Made by a program: the position numbers and the translations under genes. DNA of 64,000 nucleotides from Micromonospora antibiotica (GTDB taxonomy: Bacteria; Actinomycetota; Actinomycetes; Mycobacteriales; Micromonosporaceae): NCBI RefSeq assembly GCF_017599305.1, contig NZ_JAGFWR010000014.1:100282-164281 (forward strand), written 5' to 3'. Position 1 is the stretch's first letter. Each line of letters starts with the position of its first letter. Of the stretch, positions 36,780 to 44,249 are shown piece by piece. The notes below the pieces were generated by a model, which made no database searches, was not told the DNA's origin, and saw nothing but the letters and a program-made list of their open reading frames with translations.

Positions 36780-37763
36780 TTGAGTGAGTTGAATGGGTCC
36801 TCCATTCTGGTCACCGGCGGGACGGGGTCCTTCGGGAAGACGTTCCTCCGGCACGTCCTCGACGTGGCCGACCCGGCCCGGGTGGTGGTGTTCTCCCGCG
36901 ACGAACTCAAGCAGTACGAGCTGCGCCAGCAACTCGGCGACGACCCCCGGCTGCGCTGGTTCATCGGCGACGTGCGGGACCGGCACCGGCTCACCCGGGC
37001 CATGCACGGGGTGGACCACGTGGTGCACGCCGCCGCCCTCAAGCAGGTGGACACCGCCGAGTACAACCCGTCGGAGTTCATCGCCACCAACATCACCGGC
37101 TCGCAGCACGTGGTCGACGCGGCCATCGAGGCCGGCGTCAAGAAGGTCATCGCGCTCTCCACCGACAAGGCGTCCAGCCCGATCAACCTGTACGGCGCGA
37201 CCAAGCTCGTCGGCGACAAGCTCTTCGTCTCGGCCAACCACTACGCCGCCCAGCACCCCACCCGGTTCGCCGTGGTCCGCTACGGCAACGTGGTGGGCAG
37301 CCGGGGTTCGGTGGTGCCGCTGTTCCGCCGGCTCGCCGCCGAGGGCAAGAGCCTGCCGATCACCGACAAGCGGATGACCAGGTTCTGGATCACCCTGGAC
37401 CAGGCCGTGCAGTTCGTGCTGGACAGCTTCGACCAGATGCAGGGCGGCGAGCTGTTCGTGCCGCGTATCCCCAGCATGCGCATCCTCGACCTGGTCGAGG
37501 CGATCGCCCCGGACGCCACCACCCACGAGATCGGCATCCGGCCCGGCGAGAAGCTGCACGAGGAGATGATCGCCCCGGACGACAGCCGCCGGACGCTGCG
37601 CGCGAAGGACCGGTTCATCGTCCAACCGACGATCGCCACCTGGGGTTACCGGCCGCCCGTCGACTGTGAGCCGGTGCCGGACGGGTTCGCCTACCAGTCC
37701 GACGGCAACGACGAGTGGTTGAGCGTCCGGCAGCTGCGCGACATGCTGGGCATCACGGCGTGA
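36780..37763 (+). CDS. pseB: UDP-GlcNAc 4,6-dehydratase (inverting) PseB
   Basis: 327 residues of the FlaA1/PseB type SDR. The nucleotide motif is ILVTGGTGSFGKTFL, and STDKASSPINLYGATKLVGDK contains the catalytic Asp-Lys and Tyr of inverting 4,6-dehydratases. HAAALKQVDTAEYNPSEFI and FVPRIPSMRILDL complete the family pattern. It starts the pathway by making UDP-4-keto-6-deoxy-L-AltNAc. The start is TTG at 36780, with ggggag upstream and the conserved N-terminus SELNGSSILVTGG; no ATG/GTG fits. The stop overlaps pseC (GTGA). Confidence 0.95.
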   Translation: MSELNGSSILVTGGTGSFGKTFLRHVLDVADPARVVVFSRDELKQYELRQQLGDDPRLRWFIGDVRDRHRLTRAMHGVDHVVHAAALKQVDTAEYNPSEFIATNITGSQHVVDAAIEAGVKKVIALSTDKASSPINLYGATKLVGDKLFVSANHYAAQHPTRFAVVRYGNVVGSRGSVVPLFRRLAAEGKSLPITDKRMTRFWITLDQAVQFVLDSFDQMQGGELFVPRIPSMRILDLVEAIAPDATTHEIGIRPGEKLHEEMIAPDDSRRTLRAKDRFIVQPTIATWGYRPPVDCEPVPDGFAYQSDGNDEWLSVRQLRDMLGITA

Positions 37764-38917
37764 CGGCGATGCTCCCGTACGGCCGGCAGTCGGTCACCGA
37801 CGACGACGTCGCCGCCGTGGTCGCCACCCTGCGCAGCGACTGGCTCACCACCGGCCCGCAGGTCGACGCGTTCGAGGCGGACCTCGCGGGCTGGACCGGC
37901 GGGGCCGGCTGCGCGGCGGTCGCCAACGGCACCGCCGCCCTGCACGTCGCCTACGCGGCGGCCGGGGTGGGACCCGGCGACGAGGTGGTGGTGCCGCCGA
38001 TGACGTTCGTGGCGACGGCCAGCAGCGCGGTCGCCCTCGGCGCGCGGATCGTCTTCGCCGACGTCGAGGAGGAGACGTTCACCCTGGACCCGGCGGCGGC
38101 AGCCGCGGCGACCACCGCCCGGACGAAGGTCGTCGCCGCCGTCGACTACGCCGGCCACCCGGCCGACTACGACGCCCTGCGCACCGCCCTGACCGGCTCC
38201 GACGCGCTGCTGCTGGCCGATGCGGCGCACTCCATCGGGGCCACCTACCGGGGCCGACCGGTCGGTTCGCTGGCCGACCTGACCACCTTCTCGTTCTTCC
38301 CCACCAAGAACCTCACCACCGCCGAGGGCGGCGCGGTCGCCAGCCTCGACGCGGAGCTGCTGAAGCGGGCCCGCCGGTTCCGCAACATCGGGCTGGTCCG
38401 GGAGCGCGCCGAGCTGCGCACGCCGGACGAGGGCGGCTGGCACCAGGAGGTGCACTCCTTCGGGCTGAACTACCGGCTGCCGGACGTGCTCTGCGCGCTG
38501 GGCCGCAGCCAACTGCGCCGGCTCGGCGACTTCCTCGCCGCCCGCGCCCGGCTGGTGGCCCGCTACGACGAGGCGCTGGCCGACCTGGACGGGGTGCTCA
38601 CCCCGACCCGCCGGTCGTGGGCCGCCCCCGCCTGGCACCTCTACCCGGTCCGGATCCTCGACGGCCGCCGCCGCGAGGTGTACGACCGGATGCGCGCCGC
38701 CGGCATCGGCGTCCAGGTCAACTACCTGCCGGTGCACTGGCACCCGGCCTTCGCCGACCTCGGCTACCGGCGCGGGTCCTGCCCGGTGGCCGAGTCGTTC
38801 TACGCACAGCAGCTGTCGCTGCCGTTGTACCCGGGTCTCACCGACACCGACCAGGACCGGGTGATCGACGCGCTCGGCGCGGCGCTGCGCGGCGTCACCG
38901 CGCCCACCGCCGCCTGA
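37760..38917 (+). CDS. pseC: PseC aminotransferase
   Basis: 385-residue DegT/DnrJ/EryC1 family PLP aminotransferase. The start MLPYGRQSVTDDDVAAVVATL is typical of PseC; the PLP-binding Asp is in LLADAAHSIGATY and the Schiff-base Lys183 in FFPTKNLTTAEGGA. ILDGRRREVYDRMRAAGIGVQVNYLPVHWHP matches the C-terminal domain. It aminates the 4-keto sugar from PseB. GTG at 37760 overlaps the pseB stop by 4 nt; ATG three codons later is the alternative. Confidence 0.94.
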   Translation: MTAMLPYGRQSVTDDDVAAVVATLRSDWLTTGPQVDAFEADLAGWTGGAGCAAVANGTAALHVAYAAAGVGPGDEVVVPPMTFVATASSAVALGARIVFADVEEETFTLDPAAAAAATTARTKVVAAVDYAGHPADYDALRTALTGSDALLLADAAHSIGATYRGRPVGSLADLTTFSFFPTKNLTTAEGGAVASLDAELLKRARRFRNIGLVRERAELRTPDEGGWHQEVHSFGLNYRLPDVLCALGRSQLRRLGDFLAARARLVARYDEALADLDGVLTPTRRSWAAPAWHLYPVRILDGRRREVYDRMRAAGIGVQVNYLPVHWHPAFADLGYRRGSCPVAESFYAQQLSLPLYPGLTDTDQDRVIDALGAALRGVTAPTAA

Positions 38918-38929
38918 CCGGGGGAACCG

Positions 38930-39766
38930 ATGCACCACGCGAACCACTTCTACGGCCACGCCCACGTGCTGGCCCGCTATTGCGGGCTGGGCGACGACCA
39001 CCCGCCCCGGATCAACGGGTACGTCCAGCACGGCTGGAACATCGGCGACGGCCTCGCCCCCGGCCACCCGTACGCCGAGCGCACCCCCAGCCTGCTCTGG
39101 TCGGAGCAGACCCGGCGGCGGGCCTGGTCGGTGGGTCGACGCAACGTGGTGGTCACCGGTGCGCCCTTCACGTACCTGCTCGACCTGCGCCGCGACGACC
39201 CGCCGCCGGCCGCCCGGGAGGGCACCATCTGGTACCCGTTCCACGGCTGGGAGGGCCAGCACGTCAAGGGCGACCACAAGGAGCTGATCGCCCGGATCAG
39301 GGACACCGAACCCGGCCCGGTCACCGTCTGCCTCTACTGGCACGAGTACGGCATGCGCCGGGTCCGCCGGCTCTACGAGAACGCCGGTTTCCGGGTGATC
39401 TGCCACGGCTACCGGGGCCACTGGTGGCGCGACACCGACCCGCTGTTCCTCGACAAGCAGCTCACCGAGCTGCGTCGGCACGCCCGGGTGGCGTCCAACC
39501 GGCTGACCAGCGCCATCTTCTACGGCGTCGCCGCCGGTTGTGAACCGGCCGTCTACGGCGACCCGATGATCCTGGCCAAGGAGGACCCCACCTTCGGCGG
39601 CACCGCCCGGATCCGCCGGCAGTGGCCGCAGTTGCACGGCGAGACGGTGGACCTGCCGACCGCCGTCGACATCGCCCGCGCCGAGCTGGGCACCGACCAC
39701 CGCTGCACCCCCGCCGAGCTGCGTGAGCTGCTCGGCTGGGCGCATCCCGCAGGAGGCACGAGTTGA
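38930..39766 (+). CDS. Unassigned protein in the pse operon, possible GT-B-like transferase
   Basis: 278 residues, soluble. Not recognised as a named family. Features resemble GT-B or TagF-like enzymes acting on nonulosonic acids: YVQHGWNIGDG near residue 31, VVTGAPFTYLLDL, then VCLYWHEYGMRRVRRLYENAGFRVICHG, and VASNRLTSAIFYGVAAGCEPAVYGDP where a donor-binding Ser/Asn-rich loop would sit. It lies between pseC (12 bp gap) and a methyltransferase-like gene (TTGA overlap), so it is part of the operon. The best guess is a pseudaminyltransferase or another polymer step. Confidence 0.6.
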   Translation: MHHANHFYGHAHVLARYCGLGDDHPPRINGYVQHGWNIGDGLAPGHPYAERTPSLLWSEQTRRRAWSVGRRNVVVTGAPFTYLLDLRRDDPPPAAREGTIWYPFHGWEGQHVKGDHKELIARIRDTEPGPVTVCLYWHEYGMRRVRRLYENAGFRVICHGYRGHWWRDTDPLFLDKQLTELRRHARVASNRLTSAIFYGVAAGCEPAVYGDPMILAKEDPTFGGTARIRRQWPQLHGETVDLPTAVDIARAELGTDHRCTPAELRELLGWAHPAGGTS

Positions 39767-41568
39767 CCACTGGAACCACCGCCCCCGTCGTCCTGCCCGG
39801 TGGGGAGATGCTGGCCTGGTCCGACCTGCCGGAGCAGCGGCTGGCCGACGGGGGGCCGCTGGGCGCGCTGGCCGCCCGGGTCGTACCGGCGGGGGCGCGG
39901 GTGCTGCTGGCCGGGCCGCACGATCCGGCGTTGCTGGACCGGCTCGCCCACGCCGAGGTGACCTGCCTGCTGCGCAGCCACCCCGACGCGGTGGTGTTGA
40001 CCGACCGGGCGGCCCGGGTGATCGTCGGCGGGCCGGCCGGACTCGACCCCGCCGACACGTTCGACGTGGTGCTGGCCGGGGCCGGCCTGGACGCCGTCGA
40101 GTCGGTGGAGGGCGTCCGGCTGGGCTGGGCGGGGGTGCTGGCCCGGTTGACCGCCGCGCTGCGGCCCGGCGGCACGCTGCTGCTGCGGCTGGACAACCCG
40201 CTGGGGGTGTCCCGGCTGGTCGCCACCTCCCCCTGGTACGCCGACCGGGCCGACGCGGCGTGGAGCATCGGCGGGGTGCTGGACGCCGGCCGCCCGGCCA
40301 ACCGGGAGCAGCTGCGGGACCGGCTCGCCGAGGTGGGCCTGACCGCCGACGCGAGCTACGCCGCGTACCCCGATCCGGGTGCCGCGACGGCGCTGGTCGG
40401 CACCGACGCGCTGGACCGGTCACCCACCTCGGGGTTGCTCGACGCGGTGCTGCACGGGGCCTGCGCCGGTGGGTTCGCCGGCGGCGCGGTGCTCCAGGAC
40501 CCGGCCCGGCTGGCGGTCGACGCGCTGCACGCCGGGCTCGGCGCGACGCTGGCCCCCGGCTGGCTGACGCTGGCCCGACGCGCCGGCCCCGACGCGCCCG
40601 TCGACCGGCCACTGCCGGTGGTGCTGGTGCAGACCGGGCCGCCCGGGGTCGGGGTGGTCGAGGTGAGCGACGGGCCGGCCGGCTGGCACTGGGCGGTGAC
40701 CGGCGGCGGGGCCGGCAGGGTCCGGCCGGCGCCCTTCGCCAGCCGGGAGGCCGCCCACCGGGACCCGGCCGCGCTCACCGGCCCGGTGCCGCCGGGGCGG
40801 CTGCTGCGGACCCTGCTGCTCGACGGCTGCCTGCGGCGCGACCTGGACGCCCTACGCCGGTTGCTGCGCGGCTACGCCGGGTGGCTCGCCGGGCAGGCCG
40901 CCCCGGACGGACGGCTCACCGGCGCGGTCGCGCTGGCCGACCCGGACACCGTGGTCGTCGACGGGGACACCTTCGCGGTGCTCGACCCGAGCTGGCAGGC
41001 CAGCGAGCCGCTGCCCCTCGAGGTGGTGCTGGCCCGGGGGCTGTGGCGGTTCGCGGTCACCCTGCTCACCGGCGGCTACGCCCACCCGTGGCCGTCCACC
41101 CTGGACGTCGCCGGGTTGACCGTGGTCCTCGGCGGGGTCGCCGGGCAGGACCTGGACCGGGCGACCGTCGACACGGCCGTGGAGACCGAGGCGGCGGTCG
41201 CCGCCGCCCTGCGCGGCCTGGACGCCGACGGGCGGGGGGCACTCGCCACCGAACTCCGCGCGGTCACCCCCACCGACCCGCCCGCCGGGCCGCGCAGCTA
41301 CCAGCAGATGCGCGAGGCCTGGGTACGCCAGCGCGAGGAGCTGACCCGGCTCGCCGCCCTGCTGAAGTGGACGGAGGAGCTGCTCACCTCCCGGGAACGG
41401 GCGCTACGTCGCGCCGACGCCACGATCAACCTGCTCAGTGGCTCGCTCAGCTACCGGGTGGGCCGGCTGGCCATCACCCCGGCCCGGCTGGCCAAGCGGG
41501 GTGCCCGGGCGGCGAAACGGCGGGCCCGTGAGGCGCTCGGCCCCAAGCCGCCGGAGGAGCAGCAGTGA
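39763..41568 (+). CDS. Unassigned protein, SAM-methyltransferase-like N-terminal half
   Basis: 601 residues. Residues about 40-165 look like a class I methyltransferase fold: GARVLLAGPHDPALLDRL in the glycine-loop position, FDVVLAGAGLDAVE, and ALRPGGTLLLRLDNPLG. The middle has no recognised motif (CLRRDLDALRRLLRGYAGWLAG, then ALADPDTVVVDGDTFAVLDPSW). The C-terminal ~80 residues are a coiled-coil plus SLSYRVGRLAITPARLAKR, a tail often found in glycan methyltransferases and glycosyltransferases. The TTG start has aggagg seven bases upstream and overlaps the previous stop. Perhaps it methylates the chain end or a sugar. Confidence 0.6.
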   Translation: MTTGTTAPVVLPGGEMLAWSDLPEQRLADGGPLGALAARVVPAGARVLLAGPHDPALLDRLAHAEVTCLLRSHPDAVVLTDRAARVIVGGPAGLDPADTFDVVLAGAGLDAVESVEGVRLGWAGVLARLTAALRPGGTLLLRLDNPLGVSRLVATSPWYADRADAAWSIGGVLDAGRPANREQLRDRLAEVGLTADASYAAYPDPGAATALVGTDALDRSPTSGLLDAVLHGACAGGFAGGAVLQDPARLAVDALHAGLGATLAPGWLTLARRAGPDAPVDRPLPVVLVQTGPPGVGVVEVSDGPAGWHWAVTGGGAGRVRPAPFASREAAHRDPAALTGPVPPGRLLRTLLLDGCLRRDLDALRRLLRGYAGWLAGQAAPDGRLTGAVALADPDTVVVDGDTFAVLDPSWQASEPLPLEVVLARGLWRFAVTLLTGGYAHPWPSTLDVAGLTVVLGGVAGQDLDRATVDTAVETEAAVAAALRGLDADGRGALATELRAVTPTDPPAGPRSYQQMREAWVRQREELTRLAALLKWTEELLTSRERALRRADATINLLSGSLSYRVGRLAITPARLAKRGARAAKRRAREALGPKPPEEQQ

Positions 41569-42434
41569 CCGCCCCGCACACCCCGCCGGCGGGCCGACCC
41601 GGCGGCACCGGCATGGCGGCGGGCCGGCCCGGCGTCCCGGCGACGGGCCGGCCCGGCCACGCCGACCTCGGCGGACCCGACGCGGTCGCACCGGTCGGCT
41701 CCGACCTGCGGATCGTCGGGATCGTGCAGGCCCGGATGGGCTCGTCGCGGCTGCCCGGCAAGGTGCTGCGTCCGCTGGCCGGGCGCAGTGTCCTCGGCCG
41801 GGTGGTCCGGGCCGCCCGGGACAGCGGGGTCCTCGCCGACCTGGTGGTCGCCACCAGTGTCGACCCGGTCGACGACGCGGTGGTCGCCGAGTGCGCGCGG
41901 CTCGACGTGCCGGTGCACCGGGGACCGGTGGACGACGTGCTGAGCCGGTTCGTCGGCGCGCTCGACGCCCACCCCGGCGACGCCGTCATGCGGTTCACCG
42001 CCGACTGCCCACTGCTGGACCCGGAGATCGTCTCCCTGGTGGCGGCGGTCTACCGGGCCGTCCCCGGGCTCGACTACGCCAGCACCTCGATCGCCCGTAC
42101 CCTGCCCCGGGGGTTGGACGTGGAGATCATCCGGGCGGACGCGCTGCGTACCCTGGACCGGCTCGCCGTCGAGCACCACCGGGTGCACGTCACCTCCTGG
42201 GCGTACGCCCATCCGGAGCTGTTCCGGGTGCTCGGGGTGACCCTCACCCCGGACCGGTCGACGCTGCGGCTCACCCTCGACACCGACCAGGACTGGGCGC
42301 TGGTCAGCGCGGTCGTCGACCACTTCGGCGACGTCAGCGTGCCGCTGGCGAAACTCGCCGACTGGTTGGACGGGCGGCCCGACCTGCGTACCCTCAACTC
42401 CTCGGTACGCCAGAAGCGGCTGGAGGAGTCCTGA
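41565..42434 (+). CDS. pseF: PseF-type CMP-nonulosonate cytidylyltransferase
   Basis: 289 residues. After a ~45-residue Gly/Pro/Ala-rich leader, the cytidylyltransferase-type NTP domain reads RIVGIVQARMGSSRLPGKVLRPLAGRSVL, then MRFTADCPLLDPEIV, RTLPRGLDVEIIRADALRTLD, and LTLDTDQDWALV. This is the SpsF/PseF family; with the other pse genes present it should activate pseudaminic acid with CTP. The GTG start overlaps the preceding stop (GTGA) and has a strong ggaggag. The unconserved leader suggests the true start may be internal. Confidence 0.85.
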   Translation: MTAPHTPPAGRPGGTGMAAGRPGVPATGRPGHADLGGPDAVAPVGSDLRIVGIVQARMGSSRLPGKVLRPLAGRSVLGRVVRAARDSGVLADLVVATSVDPVDDAVVAECARLDVPVHRGPVDDVLSRFVGALDAHPGDAVMRFTADCPLLDPEIVSLVAAVYRAVPGLDYASTSIARTLPRGLDVEIIRADALRTLDRLAVEHHRVHVTSWAYAHPELFRVLGVTLTPDRSTLRLTLDTDQDWALVSAVVDHFGDVSVPLAKLADWLDGRPDLRTLNSSVRQKRLEES

Positions 42435-43555
42435 AGCCACCACGGATCGGGTTGCGCTGCGACGCCGGCCCGCACACCGGCGTCGGGCACCTGGTGCGCT
42501 GCCTGGCCCTCGGCGAGGAGTTCCTGGCCCGGGGTGCCCGGGTCGAGCTGTTCGGGACCGTCGAGCGGGTCGGTTGGGCCGCCGACCGACTGACCGCGCG
42601 CGGCATCCCGGTCCACCCCGGTCCGGGCACCCCCGCCGGGCTGGTCGAGGCGGCCCGCGCGCACGCCCTGGACGCGCTGGTGCTCGACTCGTACGAGCTG
42701 GACCCGGCGGGGGCCGGGGCGCTGCGGGCGGCCGGCGTGGTCACCCTGGCCATCGTCGACGGCGACACCCGGGGCCAGGACGCCGACCTCTACCTGGACC
42801 AGAACTTCGGCGCGGACACCGCCGGCACGCACGGCACCACCGGCACGGACACCGCCAGCCCGCACGGCACCACCGGCACGGGCACCGGCGGCGGCCGGTT
42901 GCTGGCCGGGGTGCGGTACGCGCTGCTGCGCGACGCGGTGACCGCCGCCCGGCCGCCGGCCCCACCGCCGGCCCCACCGACGGACCGCCCCCGGGTGCTG
43001 GCCTTCTTCGGCGGCACCGACGCCGTCGGGGCGGCCCCGGTGCTGGCCCGGGTGCTGCTCGGCACCGGCCACCCGATGGAGCTGACGGTGGTGGTCGGGC
43101 GGCCGGAGATCGAGGCCGAGCTGACGCGGGTCGCCACCGGTCGGGGGCAGGCGCTGCACCTCCTCGCGCCCACCGACACGTTGCCCACGCTGATCGGCGC
43201 GGCCGACCTGGTGGTCAGCGCCGCCGGCACCTCCACCTGGGAACTGTGCTGTCTGGGTGCGCCCGCCGCGCTGGTCTGCGTGGTGGACAACCAGCGTGAC
43301 GCGTACCGCCGGGTGGTGGCGCACCGGCTCGCCGCCGGCCTCGGTGAACTGCCGGACCTGGTCGCGCCGGGGCTGGCCGGCCGGGCCGCGCGGGCCGACG
43401 CGGGCCGCACGCTGCGCGCCCTGCTGGCGTCCCCGCAGCGTCGGGCGGCGCTCGCGGCCCGCGCCTGGGCCACCGTCGACGGGCGCGGCCGGGCCCGGGT
43501 GGCCGACGCCGTCCTCACCCGGATCGCCGATCGTACGGGTGTACTAAACCCCTGA
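42431..43555 (+). CDS. pseG: PseG UDP-sugar hydrolase, probable CTG start
   Basis: 374 residues. The N-terminus PRIGLRCDAGPHTGVGHLVRCLALGEEF carries the catalytic His of PseG (G-H-x-x-R-C), and the C-terminal half is MurG-like (VVSAAGTSTWELCCLGAPAALVCVVDNQ). It removes UDP from UDP-2,4-diacetamido-trideoxy-L-altrose, the step before PseI. No ATG/GTG/TTG exists near the N-terminus: a CTG at 42431, in a CTGA overlap with pseF and close after ggagga, is the best start. TTG at 42452 would delete the first strand. A Thr/Gly/His-rich insert (about 136-158) comes from an imperfect internal duplication. Confidence 0.88.
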   Translation: MKPPRIGLRCDAGPHTGVGHLVRCLALGEEFLARGARVELFGTVERVGWAADRLTARGIPVHPGPGTPAGLVEAARAHALDALVLDSYELDPAGAGALRAAGVVTLAIVDGDTRGQDADLYLDQNFGADTAGTHGTTGTDTASPHGTTGTGTGGGRLLAGVRYALLRDAVTAARPPAPPPAPPTDRPRVLAFFGGTDAVGAAPVLARVLLGTGHPMELTVVVGRPEIEAELTRVATGRGQALHLLAPTDTLPTLIGAADLVVSAAGTSTWELCCLGAPAALVCVVDNQRDAYRRVVAHRLAAGLGELPDLVAPGLAGRAARADAGRTLRALLASPQRRAALAARAWATVDGRGRARVADAVLTRIADRTGVLNP

Positions 43556-43568
43556 TAGGGTGCCGGGT

Positions 43569-44201
43569 ATGTCGCAGGCCGCCTACCAACCGTCGATGCT
43601 CGACCTCACCGACGCCGACCCGACGCTGACCCCGCTGGCCGGGCTGCGCCGCCGGGTGCTCACCCGGGGCGCGTGGGTCGACCACCTGCCGGGCTGGGTG
43701 CGCGGCTCGGACACGGTCCTCGACACCCTGCGCACCGGGGTGCCCTGGCGGGCCGAACGCCGCACCATGTACGACACGCAGGTCGACGTCCCCCGCCTGC
43801 TCTGCTGGTACGGCCCCGACCGCCCGCTGCCGCACCCGCTGCTCACCGCGGCCCGCACGGCGCTGAGCCGGCACTACGCCGCCGAGCTGGGCGAGCCGTT
43901 CGTCACCGCCGGCATGTGCCTCTACCGCGACGGGCGGGACAGCGTCGCCTGGCACGGCGACACCATCGGCCGCTCCGCGCACACCGACACGATGGTGGCG
44001 ATCGTGTCGTTCGGCTCGCCCCGCCCGCTGCTGCTACGCCCCCGGGGCGGCGGCGACACGCTACGTTTCCCGCTCGGCCACGGCGACCTGGTGGTGATGG
44101 GCGGTTCCTGCCAGCGCACCTGGGAGCACGCCGTGCCCAAGACCACCCGCCCGGTCGGCCCCCGGGTCAGCGTCCAGTTCCGCCCGGTCGACGTCGCCTG
44201 A
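43569..44201 (+). CDS. AlkB-like 2OG-Fe(II) dioxygenase
   Basis: 210 residues. The iron-binding HxD is in VAWHGDTIGRSAHTDT and the distal His in RTWEHAVPKT; the 2-oxoglutarate-binding Arg is in GPRVSVQFRP. MYDTQVDVPRLLCWYG is the substrate-lid region typical of the family. E. coli AlkB demethylates 1-methyladenine and 3-methylcytosine in DNA or RNA. ATG at 43569, 13 bases after the pseG stop; the close spacing may be chance, as the function is unrelated. Convergent with parC. Confidence 0.85.
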   Translation: MSQAAYQPSMLDLTDADPTLTPLAGLRRRVLTRGAWVDHLPGWVRGSDTVLDTLRTGVPWRAERRTMYDTQVDVPRLLCWYGPDRPLPHPLLTAARTALSRHYAAELGEPFVTAGMCLYRDGRDSVAWHGDTIGRSAHTDTMVAIVSFGSPRPLLLRPRGGGDTLRFPLGHGDLVVMGGSCQRTWEHAVPKTTRPVGPRVSVQFRPVDVA

Positions 44202-44215
44202 CGCCGACCGGGCGA

Positions 44216-44242
44216 CCGGCCGTCAGCCCTCACGACGGCCGG
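44216..44242. terminator. Bidirectional hairpin terminator
   Basis: Stem ccggccgtc / gacggccgg (9 bp, 9-base loop) between the convergent alkB-like and parC genes. Confidence 0.55.
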
Positions 44243-44249
44243 GCCGGAC

